Shown piece by piece: positions 1-7,322 of a DNA stretch of 13,466 bases. Under the pieces are notes generated by a model that was not told the DNA's origin, did no database searches, and saw only the letters and a list, made by a program, of their open reading frames with translations. The position numbers and the translations under genes were made by a program. Positions within the stretch are counted from its first letter, which is position 1, and every line of letters starts with the position of its first letter. Source of the DNA: an uncultured Collinsella sp. (GTDB lineage: Bacteria > Actinomycetota > Coriobacteriia > Coriobacteriales > Coriobacteriaceae); the NCBI GenBank assembly GCA_900555515.1, contig USLO01000031.1, forward strand, positions 1 to 13,466, given 5' to 3'.

Positions 1-2010
1 AACACCGAGATGGGCAAGATTGCCGGCGCCCTGGCCGAGGCCAAGGAAGAGCTCACGCCGCTGCAGGTGAAGCTCGCCGAGCTCAGCCGCATCCTTACCA
101 TTATGGTTATCGTCATCTGCGTCGTCATCTTTGGCGTCGACATCATCCGTCACGGCGTGGGCAACGTCCTTACCGACCCGACTGCCCTGCTCGACACCTT
201 TATGGTTGCCGTCTCGCTCGCCGTCGCCGCCATCCCCGAGGGCCTGGTTGCCGTCGTGACCATCGTGCTTTCGCTCGGAGTGACCAAGATGGCCAAGCGC
301 CAGGCGATCATCCGCAAACTCTCTGCTGTCGAGACCCTCGGCTGCACGCAGACCATCTGCTCCGACAAGACCGGCACCCTCACTCAGAACAAGATGACCG
401 TCGTCAAGCACGAGCTCGCTGCGCCTGAGGAGAAGTTCCTGGCCGGTATGGCTCTGTGCTCCGACGCCCAGTGGGACGAGGAGCTGGGCGAGGCCGTGGG
501 CGAGCCGACTGAGTGCGCGCTCGTCAACGATGCCGGCAAGGCGGGGCTCACCGGCCTGACCGCCGAGCACCCGCGTGTGGGCGAGGCCCCGTTCGACTCC
601 GGCCGCAAGATGATGTCCGTGGTCGTCGAAACCCTGGACGGCGAGTATGAGCAATACACCAAGGGCGCGCCCGACGTGGTGATCGGCCTGTGCACCCATA
701 TCTACGACGGCGACAAGGTCGTTCCGCTGACCGAGGAGCGTCGCGCCGAGCTCGTGGCCGCCAACAAGGCCATGGCCGACGAGGCCCTGCGCGTGCTGGC
801 GCTGGCGAGCCGCACCTACACCGAGGTTCCCGCCGACTGCAGTCCCGCTGCGCTCGAGCATGACCTGGTCTTCTGCGGCCTGTCGGGCATGATTGACCCG
901 GTTCGCCCCGAGGTCGCCGACGCCATCCGCGAGGCGCACGACGCCGGTATCCGCACCGTCATGATCACGGGCGACCACATCGACACCGCCGTGGCCATCG
1001 CCAAGCAGCTGGGTATCGTCACCGATCGCAGCCAGGCCATCACGGGCGCTGACCTTGATCGCATGAGCGACGAGGAGCTCGACGCGCACATCGAGGACTA
1101 CGGCGTGTACGCCCGCGTCCAGCCCGAGCACAAGACCCGCATTGTCGAGGCTTGGAAGTCGCGCGACCAGATCGTGGCCATGACGGGCGACGGCGTCAAC
1201 GACGCCCCGTCCATCAAGCGCGCCGACATTGGCGTGGGCATGGGCATCACCGGTACCGACGTCACCAAGAACGTTGCCGACATGGTGCTTGCCGACGACA
1301 ACTTTGCCACCATCATTGGCGCCTGCGAAGAGGGCCGCCGCATCTACGACAACATCCGTAAGGTCATACAGTTCCTGCTTTCGGCCAACCTCGCCGAGGT
1401 GTTCTCGGTGTTCATCGCCACGCTCATCGGCTTTACCATCTTCCAGCCGGTGCAGCTGCTGTGGGTGAACCTGGTCACCGACTGCTTCCCCGCGCTCGCG
1501 TTGGGCATGGAGGACGCCGAGGGCGACATCATGAAGCGCAAGCCGCGCAACGCCAAGGACGGCGTCTTTGCCGGCAACATGGGTCTGGACTGCGTGGTCC
1601 AGGGCCTGATCATCACCGTGCTGGTGCTGGCGAGCTTCTTTGTGGGCGTGTACTTTGACATGGGCTACATCCACATCTCGGATATGATCGCCGGCGCCGC
1701 CGACGAGGAAGGCGTGATGATGGCCTTTATCACGCTCAACATGGTCGAGATCTTCCACTGCTTTAACATGCGCAGCCGTCGCACGTCGCTGTTTAAGATG
1801 AAGAAGCAGAACAAGTGGCTGTGGGCATCTGCTGCGCTGGCGCTGGTGCTGACGGTGATCGTAACCGTGCAGCCGACGCTTGCCGAGATGTTCTTTGGTC
1901 CCGTGACGCTTGAGCTTAAGGGCGTTATCGCCGCGCTGGGTCTTGCCTTCCTGATCATTCCGCTGATGGAGATCTACAAGGCGATCATGCGCGCGGTCGA
2001 GAAGGAGTAG
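1..2010 (+). CDS. Ca2+-type (type II) P-type ATPase, 5'-truncated by window
   Basis: ATP-driven cation pump of the plasma membrane, most likely exporting Ca2+. The reading frame is open from base 1, so the gene begins upstream; the 669 visible residues lack the M1-M2 helices and actuator domain of a family usually near 880 residues. Visible in order: M3-M4 with the PEGL motif (E80), the phosphorylation motif DKTGTLT (D122), the nucleotide-binding KGAPD (from 221), TGD (323-325), the hinge TGDGVNDAP (395-403), M5 with N463 and E466, M6 with NLVTD (N490, D494), then four C-terminal helices. Asn and Glu in M5 plus N..TD in M6 match the two-site SERCA-like pattern rather than the PMCA pattern, where the M5 Glu is replaced; this supports Ca2+ but does not exclude Mn2+ or another cation. 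It is separated from rsgA by a terminator and shows no functional link to it. Confidence 0.93.
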   Translation, partial: NTEMGKIAGALAEAKEELTPLQVKLAELSRILTIMVIVICVVIFGVDIIRHGVGNVLTDPTALLDTFMVAVSLAVAAIPEGLVAVVTIVLSLGVTKMAKRQAIIRKLSAVETLGCTQTICSDKTGTLTQNKMTVVKHELAAPEEKFLAGMALCSDAQWDEELGEAVGEPTECALVNDAGKAGLTGLTAEHPRVGEAPFDSGRKMMSVVVETLDGEYEQYTKGAPDVVIGLCTHIYDGDKVVPLTEERRAELVAANKAMADEALRVLALASRTYTEVPADCSPAALEHDLVFCGLSGMIDPVRPEVADAIREAHDAGIRTVMITGDHIDTAVAIAKQLGIVTDRSQAITGADLDRMSDEELDAHIEDYGVYARVQPEHKTRIVEAWKSRDQIVAMTGDGVNDAPSIKRADIGVGMGITGTDVTKNVADMVLADDNFATIIGACEEGRRIYDNIRKVIQFLLSANLAEVFSVFIATLIGFTIFQPVQLLWVNLVTDCFPALALGMEDAEGDIMKRKPRNAKDGVFAGNMGLDCVVQGLIITVLVLASFFVGVYFDMGYIHISDMIAGAADEEGVMMAFITLNMVEIFHCFNMRSRRTSLFKMKKQNKWLWASAALALVLTVIVTVQPTLAEMFFGPVTLELKGVIAALGLAFLIIPLMEIYKAIMRAVEKE

Positions 2011-2033
2011 GTCGAAAGGCCATCCTTCCCACC

Positions 2034-2124
2034 GGCCCGACCGCCTGCGGGGTTTCTTCTTCGCTGGTCCTCGCGCTTCGCGCTGCGGGATCGCTCAGAA
2101 GAAACCCCTCCCGGCGGGCGGGCC
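2034..2124. repeat. Long GC-rich imperfect palindrome
   Basis: Outer arms GGCCCGACCGCC (2034-2045) and GGCGGGCGGGCC (2113-2124) pair with one mismatch. Middle arms GGGGTTTCTTCT (2049-2060) and AGAAGAAACCCC (2097-2108) pair perfectly. The apex holds GCGC-TTC-GCGC (2073-2083). It starts 23 nt after the ATPase stop and has no T-tract, so it is not a classic intrinsic terminator. It could be a dispersed intergenic repeat, an mRNA 3'-end stabiliser or a cruciform. The pairing is seen directly; the role is unknown. Confidence 0.7.
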
Positions 2125-2166
2125 TTCGGATAACCTCTCGGGACCATGAGCTGAGGGAAAGTATGT

Positions 2167-2202
2167 GAGTCGGTCGAGCGGTTGCTCGACCGACTCTTTT
2201 TT
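2167..2202 (+). terminator. Rho-independent terminator upstream of rsgA
   Basis: A perfect 13-bp stem, GAGTCGGTCGAGC (2167-2179) with GCTCGACCGACTC (2184-2196), closes a 4-nt loop (GGTT) and is followed by six T residues (2197-2202). It lies 156 nt after the ATPase stop and most likely ends that transcript. A GTG at 2165 in the rsgA frame falls against this hairpin, which argues against using it as the rsgA start. Confidence 0.92.
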
Positions 2203-2207
2203 GTGGG

Positions 2208-2213
2208 TAAAAT
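2208..2213 (+). promoter_or_regulatory. Candidate -10 box of rsgA promoter
   Basis: TAAAAT lies 5 nt after the terminator T-tract, about 28 nt before the rsgA Shine-Dalgarno, placing a start of transcription near 2220. No good -35 is present; at the normal spacing the -35 region falls inside the 3' arm of the terminator hairpin (CTCGAC at 2185-2190 is 17 nt away). A promoter tucked directly behind a terminator fits independent transcription of rsgA, but the match is a single hexamer. Confidence 0.45.
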
Positions 2214-2240
2214 ACCTGCTCAGTTGTGATTTATGGTGCT

Positions 2241-2246
2241 GGGAGG
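2241..2246 (+). promoter_or_regulatory. Shine-Dalgarno that sets the rsgA start
   Basis: GGGAGG ends 5 nt before GTG 2252. This favours GTG 2252 over the in-frame upstream GTG at 2165, which abuts the terminator hairpin, precedes the -10 candidate and has no such site. Confidence 0.75.
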
Positions 2247-2251
2247 CGCTT

Positions 2252-3436
2252 GTGGGCAAGGCTAAGGCTAAGGCGAAGAAAAAGACGACGGGGGCGCGGG
2301 CTAAGCGCGATCGTCGTCGGAAGCTCGCGACCGAGGCTCCCGCGTCTGCCGAGGAGTTGTTGGCGAGCGTACCGGGGCTCGATGCGCTGCAGGATGTCCC
2401 GGCGTTTGATGATCTGCCGGTCGATGAAACCCAGCAGACTGCCTTTGATGATTTCTGCGCACATGCCGAGGAGCCCGAGCAGATGCAGCTCGGTGCCGTG
2501 GTACGCCTGGATCGCGGGTTTCCGCTGGTGGCCACTGCCGACGACACCTTTCGCGCCGAGCATGCCGTGGGGTTTGCCAAGTCGCGCGGCGAGGACGAGG
2601 TCCTGCTGCCTGCCGTGGGCGACCGTGTGGCGGTACGCCGCGCTCCCGGGCACGATATGGGCGTGATTGAGTACGTGCTGCCGCGCCGTACGAGCTTTGA
2701 GCGTTGGCGCGGCCGCGCCCGTGGAGAGCGCCAGGTGCTCTGCTCCAACGTGGATAGCGTGCTAATCGTGCAGGCGCTCGGTGCCGGTGAGGTGCTGCTC
2801 GACCGCGTGGCGCGCTCGCTGGTGTTGGCGCTCGACTGCGATGCCGAGCCAGTGGTGGTGCTCACCAAAGCTGACCGCTGCGATGCCGAGGAACTCGAGC
2901 GCGATTTGGACCGCGTGCGCCGCCTGGTGGGTCCGGACGTGCGCGTAATCGTGACGTCCTCTGCCGAGGGCCGCGGCCTGGACGAGGTCCGTGCCTGCGT
3001 GCCTGCCGGGAGCTGTGCCATGATTCTGGGCGAGTCGGGTGCCGGCAAGTCGACGCTGCTCAATGCACTGCTGGGCCACGATACGTTGGCGACCGGCGGT
3101 GTGCGTGAACGCGACGACCAGGGCCGTCACACTACCGTCGCGCGCGTGATGGTGGCGCTGCCGGGCGACGCCGGCGTGATCGCCGATGCTCCGGGCCTGC
3201 GCAGCCTACCGCTCGTGGGTCACGAGCGAGGTCTGGCGCGCGCTTTCCCCGAGATTGTCGAGGCATCGCGCGCGTGCCGGTTTGGCGATTGCACACATAC
3301 CCATGAGCCGGGCTGCGCCGTTCGCGAGGCCGAGGACGCCGGGCAGATCGACAGCCTACGGCTGGAAACGTTCCAAAACTTGGCGTCATCCATGCGCGTG
3401 AGCGCTCAAATGCTCGATCCCGATGTTCATCTGTAA
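2252..3436 (+). CDS. rsgA: Small ribosomal subunit biogenesis GTPase RsgA
   Basis: GTPase that checks late maturation of the 30S ribosomal subunit (family also called YjeQ/YloQ), cytoplasmic. The 394-residue product shows the circularly permuted motif order diagnostic of the family: G4 as TKAD (205-208), then G1/P-loop GESGAGKS (260-267), then the G2-like RHTT, then G3 as DAPG (312-315). A C-terminal zinc site follows: C342, C347, H349 and C355. An OB-fold region lies before the GTPase domain. The first 22 or so residues are very Lys/Arg-rich and, with the next acidic stretch, form an extension that makes it longer than many homologues (about 300-350 residues); such basic tails often contact rRNA (inference). 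Start GTG 2252 is chosen for its Shine-Dalgarno. The gene stands alone between two strong terminators, so it is probably a monocistronic unit. Confidence 0.95.
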   Translation: MGKAKAKAKKKTTGARAKRDRRRKLATEAPASAEELLASVPGLDALQDVPAFDDLPVDETQQTAFDDFCAHAEEPEQMQLGAVVRLDRGFPLVATADDTFRAEHAVGFAKSRGEDEVLLPAVGDRVAVRRAPGHDMGVIEYVLPRRTSFERWRGRARGERQVLCSNVDSVLIVQALGAGEVLLDRVARSLVLALDCDAEPVVVLTKADRCDAEELERDLDRVRRLVGPDVRVIVTSSAEGRGLDEVRACVPAGSCAMILGESGAGKSTLLNALLGHDTLATGGVRERDDQGRHTTVARVMVALPGDAGVIADAPGLRSLPLVGHERGLARAFPEIVEASRACRFGDCTHTHEPGCAVREAEDAGQIDSLRLETFQNLASSMRVSAQMLDPDVHL

Positions 3437-3453
3437 TTGATTTTTCCTATGAC

Positions 3454-3488
3454 AGCCGTCTCCCAACTGTTCAGGAGACGGCTTTTTT
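3454..3488 (+). terminator. Rho-independent terminator of rsgA
   Basis: A 10-bp stem, AGCCGTCTCC (3454-3463) with GGAGACGGCT (3474-3483), has a 10-nt loop and runs into a T-tract (3483-3488). It lies 17 nt after the rsgA stop and isolates rsgA from the Tad operon. Confidence 0.92.
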
Positions 3489-3526
3489 GCTGCGGAAAAG
3501 CCTCGAAACATGCAGTTTGCTGACGT

Positions 3527-3578
3527 GCTGACCAAAACCTTGCCACGAGCTTGACGGGCTGGTCAGCTTTTGGTCAGC
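3527..3578. promoter_or_regulatory. Operator-like TGGTCAGC repeats upstream of Tad operon
   Basis: TGGTCAGC occurs at 3560-3567 and 3571-3578 (direct, 11-bp period) and inverted as GCTGACCA at 3527-3534. The inverted copy and the last direct copy extend to an exact 11-bp inverted repeat, GCTGACCAAAA (3527-3537) with TTTTGGTCAGC (3568-3578). The 11-bp period places the direct copies on one face of the helix, as expected for cooperative protein binding. The cluster ends 7 bp before a TTGACA hexamer. A regulator-binding site is inferred; the regulator is unknown and not obvious in this window. Confidence 0.55.
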
Positions 3579-3585
3579 GATTGGT

Positions 3586-3591
3586 TTGACA
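3586..3591 (+). promoter_or_regulatory. Candidate -35 of Tad operon promoter
   Basis: A perfect TTGACA lies directly downstream of the repeat cluster and about 98 nt before the first Tad gene. No convincing -10 (TANNNT) sits 16-18 nt downstream; the sequence there is GC-rich (around GATTGC). If this is the promoter it may depend on an activator. The leader also contains a small hairpin, CGGGC-ATTC-GCCCG (3652-3665), close to the ribosome binding site. Confidence 0.35.
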
Positions 3592-3677
3592 TCGAAAACC
3601 AAGATTGCGATTGCGCCGCTTTGCACTCTGACCGCCCAGACAATGGTGGTACGGGCATTCGCCCGGCACTGCCATGA

Positions 3678-3683
3678 GAGGAG
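3678..3683 (+). promoter_or_regulatory. Shine-Dalgarno that sets the cpaB-like start
   Basis: GAGGAG ends 5 nt before GTG 3689. The in-frame ATG at 3674 overlaps this site and has no comparable ribosome binding site of its own, so GTG 3689 is preferred. Confidence 0.6.
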
Positions 3684-3688
3684 CGGCC

Positions 3689-4348
3689 GTGAACAAGAGC
3701 AAGCGCATCGCCATCAGTCTGGTCGCGGGCGTGCTCGCTGCTCTGCTCTGCATGGTTTACGGCTCGTCGATCCGCTCGCAAGCCGAACAGGTCCAGGCTG
3801 AGACCTTGGCCAAGTACGGTGGCGATCGCGTCGAGGTATGCGTCGCGGCGCGCGATATCGATGTGGGCGAGACCCTCGATGAGACCAATGTCATAACCCA
3901 GGAATGGCTGACAAGCCTGCTGCCGCGTGACGCGGTGACCGAGCTGCGCCAGGTGCGCGGCGACGTGACGACTTCGCGTATTCCCAAAAACGCCGTGATC
4001 TGCAATGTCTACACCAAGGCCGAGAGCCACAAGCTCGAGGTGCCTAAGGGCAAGGTCGCCGTTTCGGTGGCGGTCGATGCCGAGCACTCGGTCGGCGGCG
4101 CCACGGGCGTGGGCAGCTACGTGGATGTGTATGTGCAAAAAGACGGCGTAACCGATCGGCTGTGCGGCGCGTACGTAATCGATACCAGTGAGGATTCCGG
4201 TGCCACGCGCGAGGGCAAGATCGAATGGGTGACGCTGGCGGCTGACCCCGAAGACGTCAAGGAACTGCTGGGAGCTTCGGGCAAGGGAACGGTCAGCTTG
4301 ACGATTCCCGCCACGGCGCGCGGCAAAAAGAGTGGAGGCGACGAGTGA
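3689..4348 (+). CDS. cpaB: CpaB/RcpC-like Flp pilus assembly protein (SAF domain)
   Basis: Membrane-anchored assembly factor of the Tad pilus. The 219-residue product has a single N-terminal membrane segment (about 7-25) after a short basic start, an SAF domain (about 47-108, beginning EVCVAARDIDVGETL) and an RcpC-type domain (about 117-209, beginning VPKGKVAVSVAVDAEHSVGG). SAF plus RcpC is the CpaB/RcpC architecture. In diderm bacteria CpaB is periplasmic and works with the RcpA/CpaC secretin; no secretin is present here, so in this probable monoderm it would act outside the membrane near the cell wall (inference). It is the first gene of the Tad operon. The stop overlaps the next start (TGATG). 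If ATG 3674 were used, five residues would be added. Confidence 0.85.
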   Translation: MNKSKRIAISLVAGVLAALLCMVYGSSIRSQAEQVQAETLAKYGGDRVEVCVAARDIDVGETLDETNVITQEWLTSLLPRDAVTELRQVRGDVTTSRIPKNAVICNVYTKAESHKLEVPKGKVAVSVAVDAEHSVGGATGVGSYVDVYVQKDGVTDRLCGAYVIDTSEDSGATREGKIEWVTLAADPEDVKELLGASGKGTVSLTIPATARGKKSGGDE

Positions 4349-5997
4349 TGAAGGCGATCTGGCTTGCGTGCTGCGCGTGCGGCGATTACGGGCTGTTGCA
4401 GCGGGAAGTCGAGGGCCGTGATGCGGGTGCACAGGTGCTTCGCGTGGGTGACCTGGACGGGCTGATTTCCATGGCGCGGGCGTTTCCGTCGCGCCGCGGG
4501 GCTGCCATCATCGCGGCGTCTCTGTTTGATACCGAAGATGTGCGCAAGACTGTTGCGCGCCTGACGGCCGAAGGCCGCGTGAGTCGCGTGGTCGTGTTGA
4601 TAGAAGCACTCGATCCGTCGGATATCGAGGGGCTGTTTCGCGCAGGGGCGACCGAGGTCATCGCTGCGCACAGTATATGCGGCAACGGGCGCGCGGGCGA
4701 GGGAGCGGTTGATTCCGATCGGCACATGACGATTGAGCCCGATGCTTTTGTTGATAGGGAACCCGGGGCGCCTCGCGCTACAAGAGGCCCGCGTGTTGAT
4801 GATTATGGAAAAGCGGAAGCCGAGCATGGTCGGCGCCCCCGGAACCCCCTTGTATACGATGACGCTGGAGGGCCGGCGCAGCATGCTGGCGACTCCCCGG
4901 CTGTAGATATGGGATACGTGCACGGCGTGAATCTGGCGGATGAACTCGACGAAGTTGAGGGCTTTGCCGGGTGCGGCGAGTTGTCACTGATGCAGCATGA
5001 GCAGATTGCGCAGAACGAACCTGCCTCGCAGACCGAACAAGCTGCCATGCCGGCTTGGACGCAGCGTGTGGTTGCGGCGGGGGAGACGGGGACGCTGCCA
5101 CCGACGCCCGCTCCGCCTCCTCCGATGCCGCCGGCAGACGCTGCCGCTCCGCAGCATCGAGCTCCGGTCATCTGTGCCATTTCGGGTTCGGGCGGTTGCG
5201 GCAAGTCGACGATCGTTGCCACCATGGCACACACATCGTCGCTGTTGGGCTTGCGTGCCGCCGTGCTCGACCTGGACCTGATGTTTGGAAACCTTTACGA
5301 CTTGTTAGGCGTCGATGCTCCGCGCGATATGGCGGCACTTATCGAGCCGTCGGCGGCGGGCGCGCTTGCCGAGCCGGATATCGTGGCCACATCGATGCGC
5401 GTGGCGCCGGGCGTTACGCTCTGGGGCCCCGTCGCGGCGCCCGAGCAAGCCGAGCTCATGGCACGTCCGGTGGAGCTACTGCTTGATGTTCTGCGTCGCG
5501 AATCCGACGTGGTCTTTATCGATACCTCGGTCTTTTGGGGCGACGCCGTGGCGGCTGCGGTGGCGGCGAGCGACCGTTGCCTGGTCGTTGGCGATGCGGC
5601 GGTATCGTCCGCGACATCGGCGTCGCGCGTCATTGAACTGGCAAGTCGAGTAGGTGTGCCGCGCACGCGCATGAGCGCCGTGTTCAACCGGTTCGGTGCG
5701 CGCGGGGCAGACGAGGACGTCGCCATGCGCTTTGAGATTGCCTGTGCGTTGAGCTCCAAGATTCGTATCGCCGATGGCGGGCAGGATCTCGCCGCGCTCA
5801 TGGCGTTTGGGCGCGCTGACGAGGCAGTGGGGCAGACCAGCGCTTTTGCGACCAGCGTGCGCGAGGCCACGCGCGAGATGCTCGTGGAACTGGGGTGCGC
5901 CGTCGGCCCTTGGAGCGATATGGTCGCCGACCGTGCAACGCGGACCGAGCGCCCGCGTATCCGCCTTCCCTGGTCGCGCGAGGGTGATCAGCGATGA
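4348..5997 (+). CDS. tadZ: TadZ/CpaE-like pilus localisation ATPase
   Basis: MinD/ParA-superfamily ATPase that positions the Tad secretion apparatus; cytoplasmic, membrane-associated. The 549-residue product has three parts: an N-terminal region (about 1-115) consistent with the atypical receiver domain of TadZ/CpaE; a long low-complexity acidic then Pro/Ala-rich linker (about 125-270); and a ParA-like ATPase domain (about 273-510) with P-loop GSGGCGKST (280-288, K286) and the DLDLMFGN motif (D308, D310, N315) typical of CpaE proteins. The signature first Lys of the deviant Walker A (KGGxGK) is replaced by Ser281, so ATP-dependent dimerisation may differ. The linker makes it longer than many TadZ proteins. 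ATG 4348 is used, with GGAGG at 4334-4338 and stop-start overlap with the previous gene; GTG 4345 is an alternative. The 3' end overlaps tadA by ATGA. Confidence 0.85.
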   Translation: MKAIWLACCACGDYGLLQREVEGRDAGAQVLRVGDLDGLISMARAFPSRRGAAIIAASLFDTEDVRKTVARLTAEGRVSRVVVLIEALDPSDIEGLFRAGATEVIAAHSICGNGRAGEGAVDSDRHMTIEPDAFVDREPGAPRATRGPRVDDYGKAEAEHGRRPRNPLVYDDAGGPAQHAGDSPAVDMGYVHGVNLADELDEVEGFAGCGELSLMQHEQIAQNEPASQTEQAAMPAWTQRVVAAGETGTLPPTPAPPPPMPPADAAAPQHRAPVICAISGSGGCGKSTIVATMAHTSSLLGLRAAVLDLDLMFGNLYDLLGVDAPRDMAALIEPSAAGALAEPDIVATSMRVAPGVTLWGPVAAPEQAELMARPVELLLDVLRRESDVVFIDTSVFWGDAVAAAVAASDRCLVVGDAAVSSATSASRVIELASRVGVPRTRMSAVFNRFGARGADEDVAMRFEIACALSSKIRIADGGQDLAALMAFGRADEAVGQTSAFATSVREATREMLVELGCAVGPWSDMVADRATRTERPRIRLPWSREGDQR

Positions 5998-7322
5998 GCC
6001 TGCAAACAAGGATTAAGGCTGCCGGCGCTGCAGCGGCGGCAGCGCCTGTAGATGCGGGGCGTCGCCGCGCGGTGAAACGACGCACCAAGCGCGCCGTGAT
6101 GGACCGCATGGGTTACGACGAAGTGGCGCGTATCAGCGCCTATATCGACCCGGCACTTGCCCGCTCGGAATTGCGTCCCGCGGTGGAGGCGGCGCTCAAT
6201 GTTGAGGAGCCGACCGATCTCGCGACGCCCGAGCGCGAGACCATCATCGACGAGATTTTGGATGACGTGGTGGGCCTGGGGCCGTTGCAGCCGCTCATCG
6301 AGGACGACACCGTTACCGAGATCATGATCAACGGCTGCCGCTCGGCTTTCTTTGAACGCGGCGGCGTCTTGCACCCCATCGAGCATGCGTTTGAGGATGA
6401 TGAGCAGATCCGTGTGCTTATCGACCGCATCATCTCGCCACTTGGCCGCCGTATCGACGAGCGCAGCCCCATCGTCAACGCCCGCCTCAAAACGGGCTAT
6501 CGCGTCAACGCGGTGATTCCGCCTGTGGCGATTGACGGACCGATTCTCACCATCCGAAAGTTCTCGGACCGCATCTGCTCGCTGGACGAGCTTGTGGGGC
6601 TGGGGTCGCTGCCGCTTTGGTATGCGCAGCTGCTGTCGTGTGCGGTGTCGCTGCGACAGGACCTGGCGGTTGCGGGGGGCACGGGATCTGGCAAGACCAC
6701 CCTGCTCAACGCGTTGTCATGCGAGATTTCCACTGGCGAGCGCATCGTGACGATCGAGGACTCTGCCGAGCTCAAGTTTGCGCATCATCCGCACGTGGTG
6801 CGCCTAGAGGCGCGCGAGGCTTCAATTGAGGGTGAGGGTGCGGTGACGATTCGCGACCTAGTAACTAATGCCCTGCGCATGCGCCCCGACCGCATCGTGG
6901 TGGGCGAGGTGCGCGGTGCCGAGTGCTGCGACATGTTGCAGGCCATGAACACGGGCCACGACGGGTCGCTCACCACACTTCATGCGGGCTCAGAACAGGA
7001 GACCGTGGTGCGTCTGACGTTGCTTGCACGTTATGGCATCGATCTGCCGAGCGAGCTCATCGAGGAGCAGATTGCCATGGCGCTCGACGGCATCGTGATG
7101 TCCGAGCGCCACGCCGATGGCAGGCGTTTTGTCTCCTCGTATTCGGGGGTGCGTCGCGCCACGTCGGGCGGCGTAGAGCTCGAGCGCTATGTGACTTTCG
7201 ATGCCGCCGAGCGCACCTGGACGCTTGACCGCGAGCCGCCGTTTATCGCAGAAGGCCTGCGGTCGGGGACGCTCACACAAGAGGAGGTGGACGAATGGAG
7301 GTCGCTGTGCCCCTCGTCGTAG
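5994..7322 (+). CDS. tadA: Tad pilus assembly ATPase TadA/CpaF
   Basis: Hexameric secretion ATPase of the type II/IV superfamily that powers Flp pilus extension and retraction from the cytoplasmic face. The 442-residue product has the CpaF N-terminal region with the MINGCRSAFFERGG segment, Walker A GGTGSGKTT (228-236, K234), an Asp box TIEDSAEL (E255, D256), an atypical Walker B RPDRIVVGEVRG (297-308, E305) and a His box ending in TLHAGS (H322, H330). All catalytic motifs are intact and the length is normal for the family. ATG 5994 overlaps the tadZ stop by 4 nt (ATGA), and the end overlaps tadB by 28 nt, so TadZ, TadA and TadB are probably translationally coupled. Confidence 0.96.
   Translation: MSLQTRIKAAGAAAAAAPVDAGRRRAVKRRTKRAVMDRMGYDEVARISAYIDPALARSELRPAVEAALNVEEPTDLATPERETIIDEILDDVVGLGPLQPLIEDDTVTEIMINGCRSAFFERGGVLHPIEHAFEDDEQIRVLIDRIISPLGRRIDERSPIVNARLKTGYRVNAVIPPVAIDGPILTIRKFSDRICSLDELVGLGSLPLWYAQLLSCAVSLRQDLAVAGGTGSGKTTLLNALSCEISTGERIVTIEDSAELKFAHHPHVVRLEAREASIEGEGAVTIRDLVTNALRMRPDRIVVGEVRGAECCDMLQAMNTGHDGSLTTLHAGSEQETVVRLTLLARYGIDLPSELIEEQIAMALDGIVMSERHADGRRFVSSYSGVRRATSGGVELERYVTFDAAERTWTLDREPPFIAEGLRSGTLTQEEVDEWRSLCPSS

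Noticed and set aside
2165..2251. 29-residue N-terminal extension of RsgA from GTG 2165
   Set aside because: It would be translated from within the terminator hairpin and upstream of the -10 candidate, and has no ribosome binding site; GTG 2252 has a well-placed GGGAGG.
2095..3063. Long reverse-strand open frame of 322 codons opposite rsgA
   Set aside because: The product is low-complexity Ser/Arg/Thr-rich, as expected from the antisense of high-GC codons. RsgA on the + strand has all family motifs.
3563..4923. Overlapping reverse-strand open frames opposite cpaB and tadZ
   Set aside because: No recognisable domains, no ribosome binding sites, and they cover clear + strand genes with conserved motifs.
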